Below, one piece after another: positions 63,017 to 64,000 of a stretch of 64,000 nt of DNA (its first letter is position 1; each line of letters starts with the position of its first letter). The position numbers and the translations under genes were made by a program. Where the stretch lies: assembly GCA_902564235.1 (NCBI GenBank), contig CACFAG010000001.1, forward strand, positions 1 through 64,000, in the 5' to 3' direction. The notes under the pieces are model-generated. The model had not been told where the DNA came from, searched no databases, and saw nothing but the letters and a program-made list of their open reading frames with translations. This stretch comes from an uncultured Prochlorococcus sp. GTDB taxonomy: Bacteria > Cyanobacteriota > Cyanobacteriia > PCC-6307 > Cyanobiaceae.

Positions 63017-63244
63017 ATTTAATAAGATTTAAGGAAGAGGAAAGACAATCACAAAAAAAATTTAATCCATAAAGAAAGAGGTTGTGATAAAAGAAGAAAC
63101 TCAAAAATTTTCAGTTCAAATTAATGTTTTTTGATGTTAAATTTTATCGAAAAAACAATTATAAATTCTTTCATAATGAGAGCCTGTGATAGATAATAGA
63201 ATATATGAATTAACTTTTCTTTTACAAAATTCTTTACCAAAAAT

Positions 63245-64000
63245 TTGAGTAATATAAAACTTTCAGGTCTTAAAGGCCAAGCGCTTGAAATAAAGGATAA
63301 AGATATTCCAAGCATAAAAGAATTTCGGGATGTTATTCCAAATAACTACTTTCAGAGCAATACCAAAACTTCTTTGAGATATCTTTTACAATCAGCTTTA
63401 ATCCAATCATTAGTAATTGCGATAGGTTTATCAATTCCATTTAACCCAAAAATGATTCCAATTTGGATTATTTACGCATTACTTTCAGGCACCACTGCGA
63501 TGGGATTTTGGGTAATTGCCCATGAATGTGGACATGGAGCATTCTCTAAAAATAAGACATTGGAAACTATAGTTGGTTATTTACTACATTCATTACTTTT
63601 AGTTCCTTATTTTTCTTGGCAGCGTTCTCATGCAATTCATCATCGATTCACTAATAACATAACCAATGGAGAAACGCACGTCCCTTTAGTCATTAAAGGG
63701 AATGGAGTTACAGAAAAAGTTGGTGGAGAAAAAGAATTACATTTTTCAAATTCCTTGGGTAAGAAAAATTACGGAATTCTTCAACTTGTTTTACATCTAA
63801 TATTTGGCTGGCCTGCTTATTTACTTACGGGAAGTACCGGAGGAATTAAATATGGAACTTCAAATCATTTTTGGCCAATCAAACCATTTTCTAAAACATT
63901 ATGGCCCTCAATTTGGACTAAGAAAGTTTGGATATCAGATATTGGTGTAGGTTTGACATTATTTGGCATTTTTTATTTAGTTTTCAAGTGTGGATTATTT
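63245..64000 (+). CDS. desA: DesA-like (delta-12) fatty-acid desaturase, truncated by window end
   Basis: Open frame to the end: WVIAHECGHGAFSKNKTLETIVGYLLHSLLLVPYFSWQRSHAIHHRFTNNITNGETHVP; TTG start proposed. Absent from the ORF track because it is open-ended. Confidence 0.88.
   Translation, partial: MSNIKLSGLKGQALEIKDKDIPSIKEFRDVIPNNYFQSNTKTSLRYLLQSALIQSLVIAIGLSIPFNPKMIPIWIIYALLSGTTAMGFWVIAHECGHGAFSKNKTLETIVGYLLHSLLLVPYFSWQRSHAIHHRFTNNITNGETHVPLVIKGNGVTEKVGGEKELHFSNSLGKKNYGILQLVLHLIFGWPAYLLTGSTGGIKYGTSNHFWPIKPFSKTLWPSIWTKKVWISDIGVGLTLFGIFYLVFKCGLF

Noticed and set aside
1-64000. CRISPR array, prophage, integrase, transposase or toxin-antitoxin module
   Set aside because: No regularly spaced repeats, no recombinase or transposase motifs and no phage structural genes; the two tRNAs have no adjacent integrase or duplicated 3' end noticed.

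Overview
The window looks like AT-rich chromosomal DNA from a picocyanobacterium, most likely a high-light-adapted Prochlorococcus. This is inferred from kaiBC without kaiA, a high-light-inducible protein (Hli), an NblS-type kinase, very low GC and compact gene order; it was not confirmed by any search. From 1 to about 44 kb it is mostly housekeeping DNA: ftsZ 3' end, SRP RNA, panB, hemW-like, clpR-clpP, ilvC, cobD, hli, HU, glgX, tRNA-Gly, plsY, pyrF, tyrS, pepA, msrA, a lpxB-lpxA-fabZ-lpxC-bamA-purC cluster, purD, nblS, kaiC-kaiB, rplU-rpmA, truB, spoIID-like, rnz, petF, prmA, serA and tRNA-Val. From about 44 to 64 kb it becomes more accessory. It contains a photolyase-like protein whose FAD-binding domain comes first and whose Rossmann-like region comes last (apparent circular permutation). 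Divergent to it is a stand-alone LigA-type adenylation domain. Further on is a 55-63 kb stretch rich in tiny, mostly membrane or Cys-motif proteins, many of them below the ORF-track size cut-off, ending in two fatty-acid desaturase genes. No CRISPR array, integrase, transposase or prophage module was seen. All product calls come from reading motifs by eye; no database search was run.
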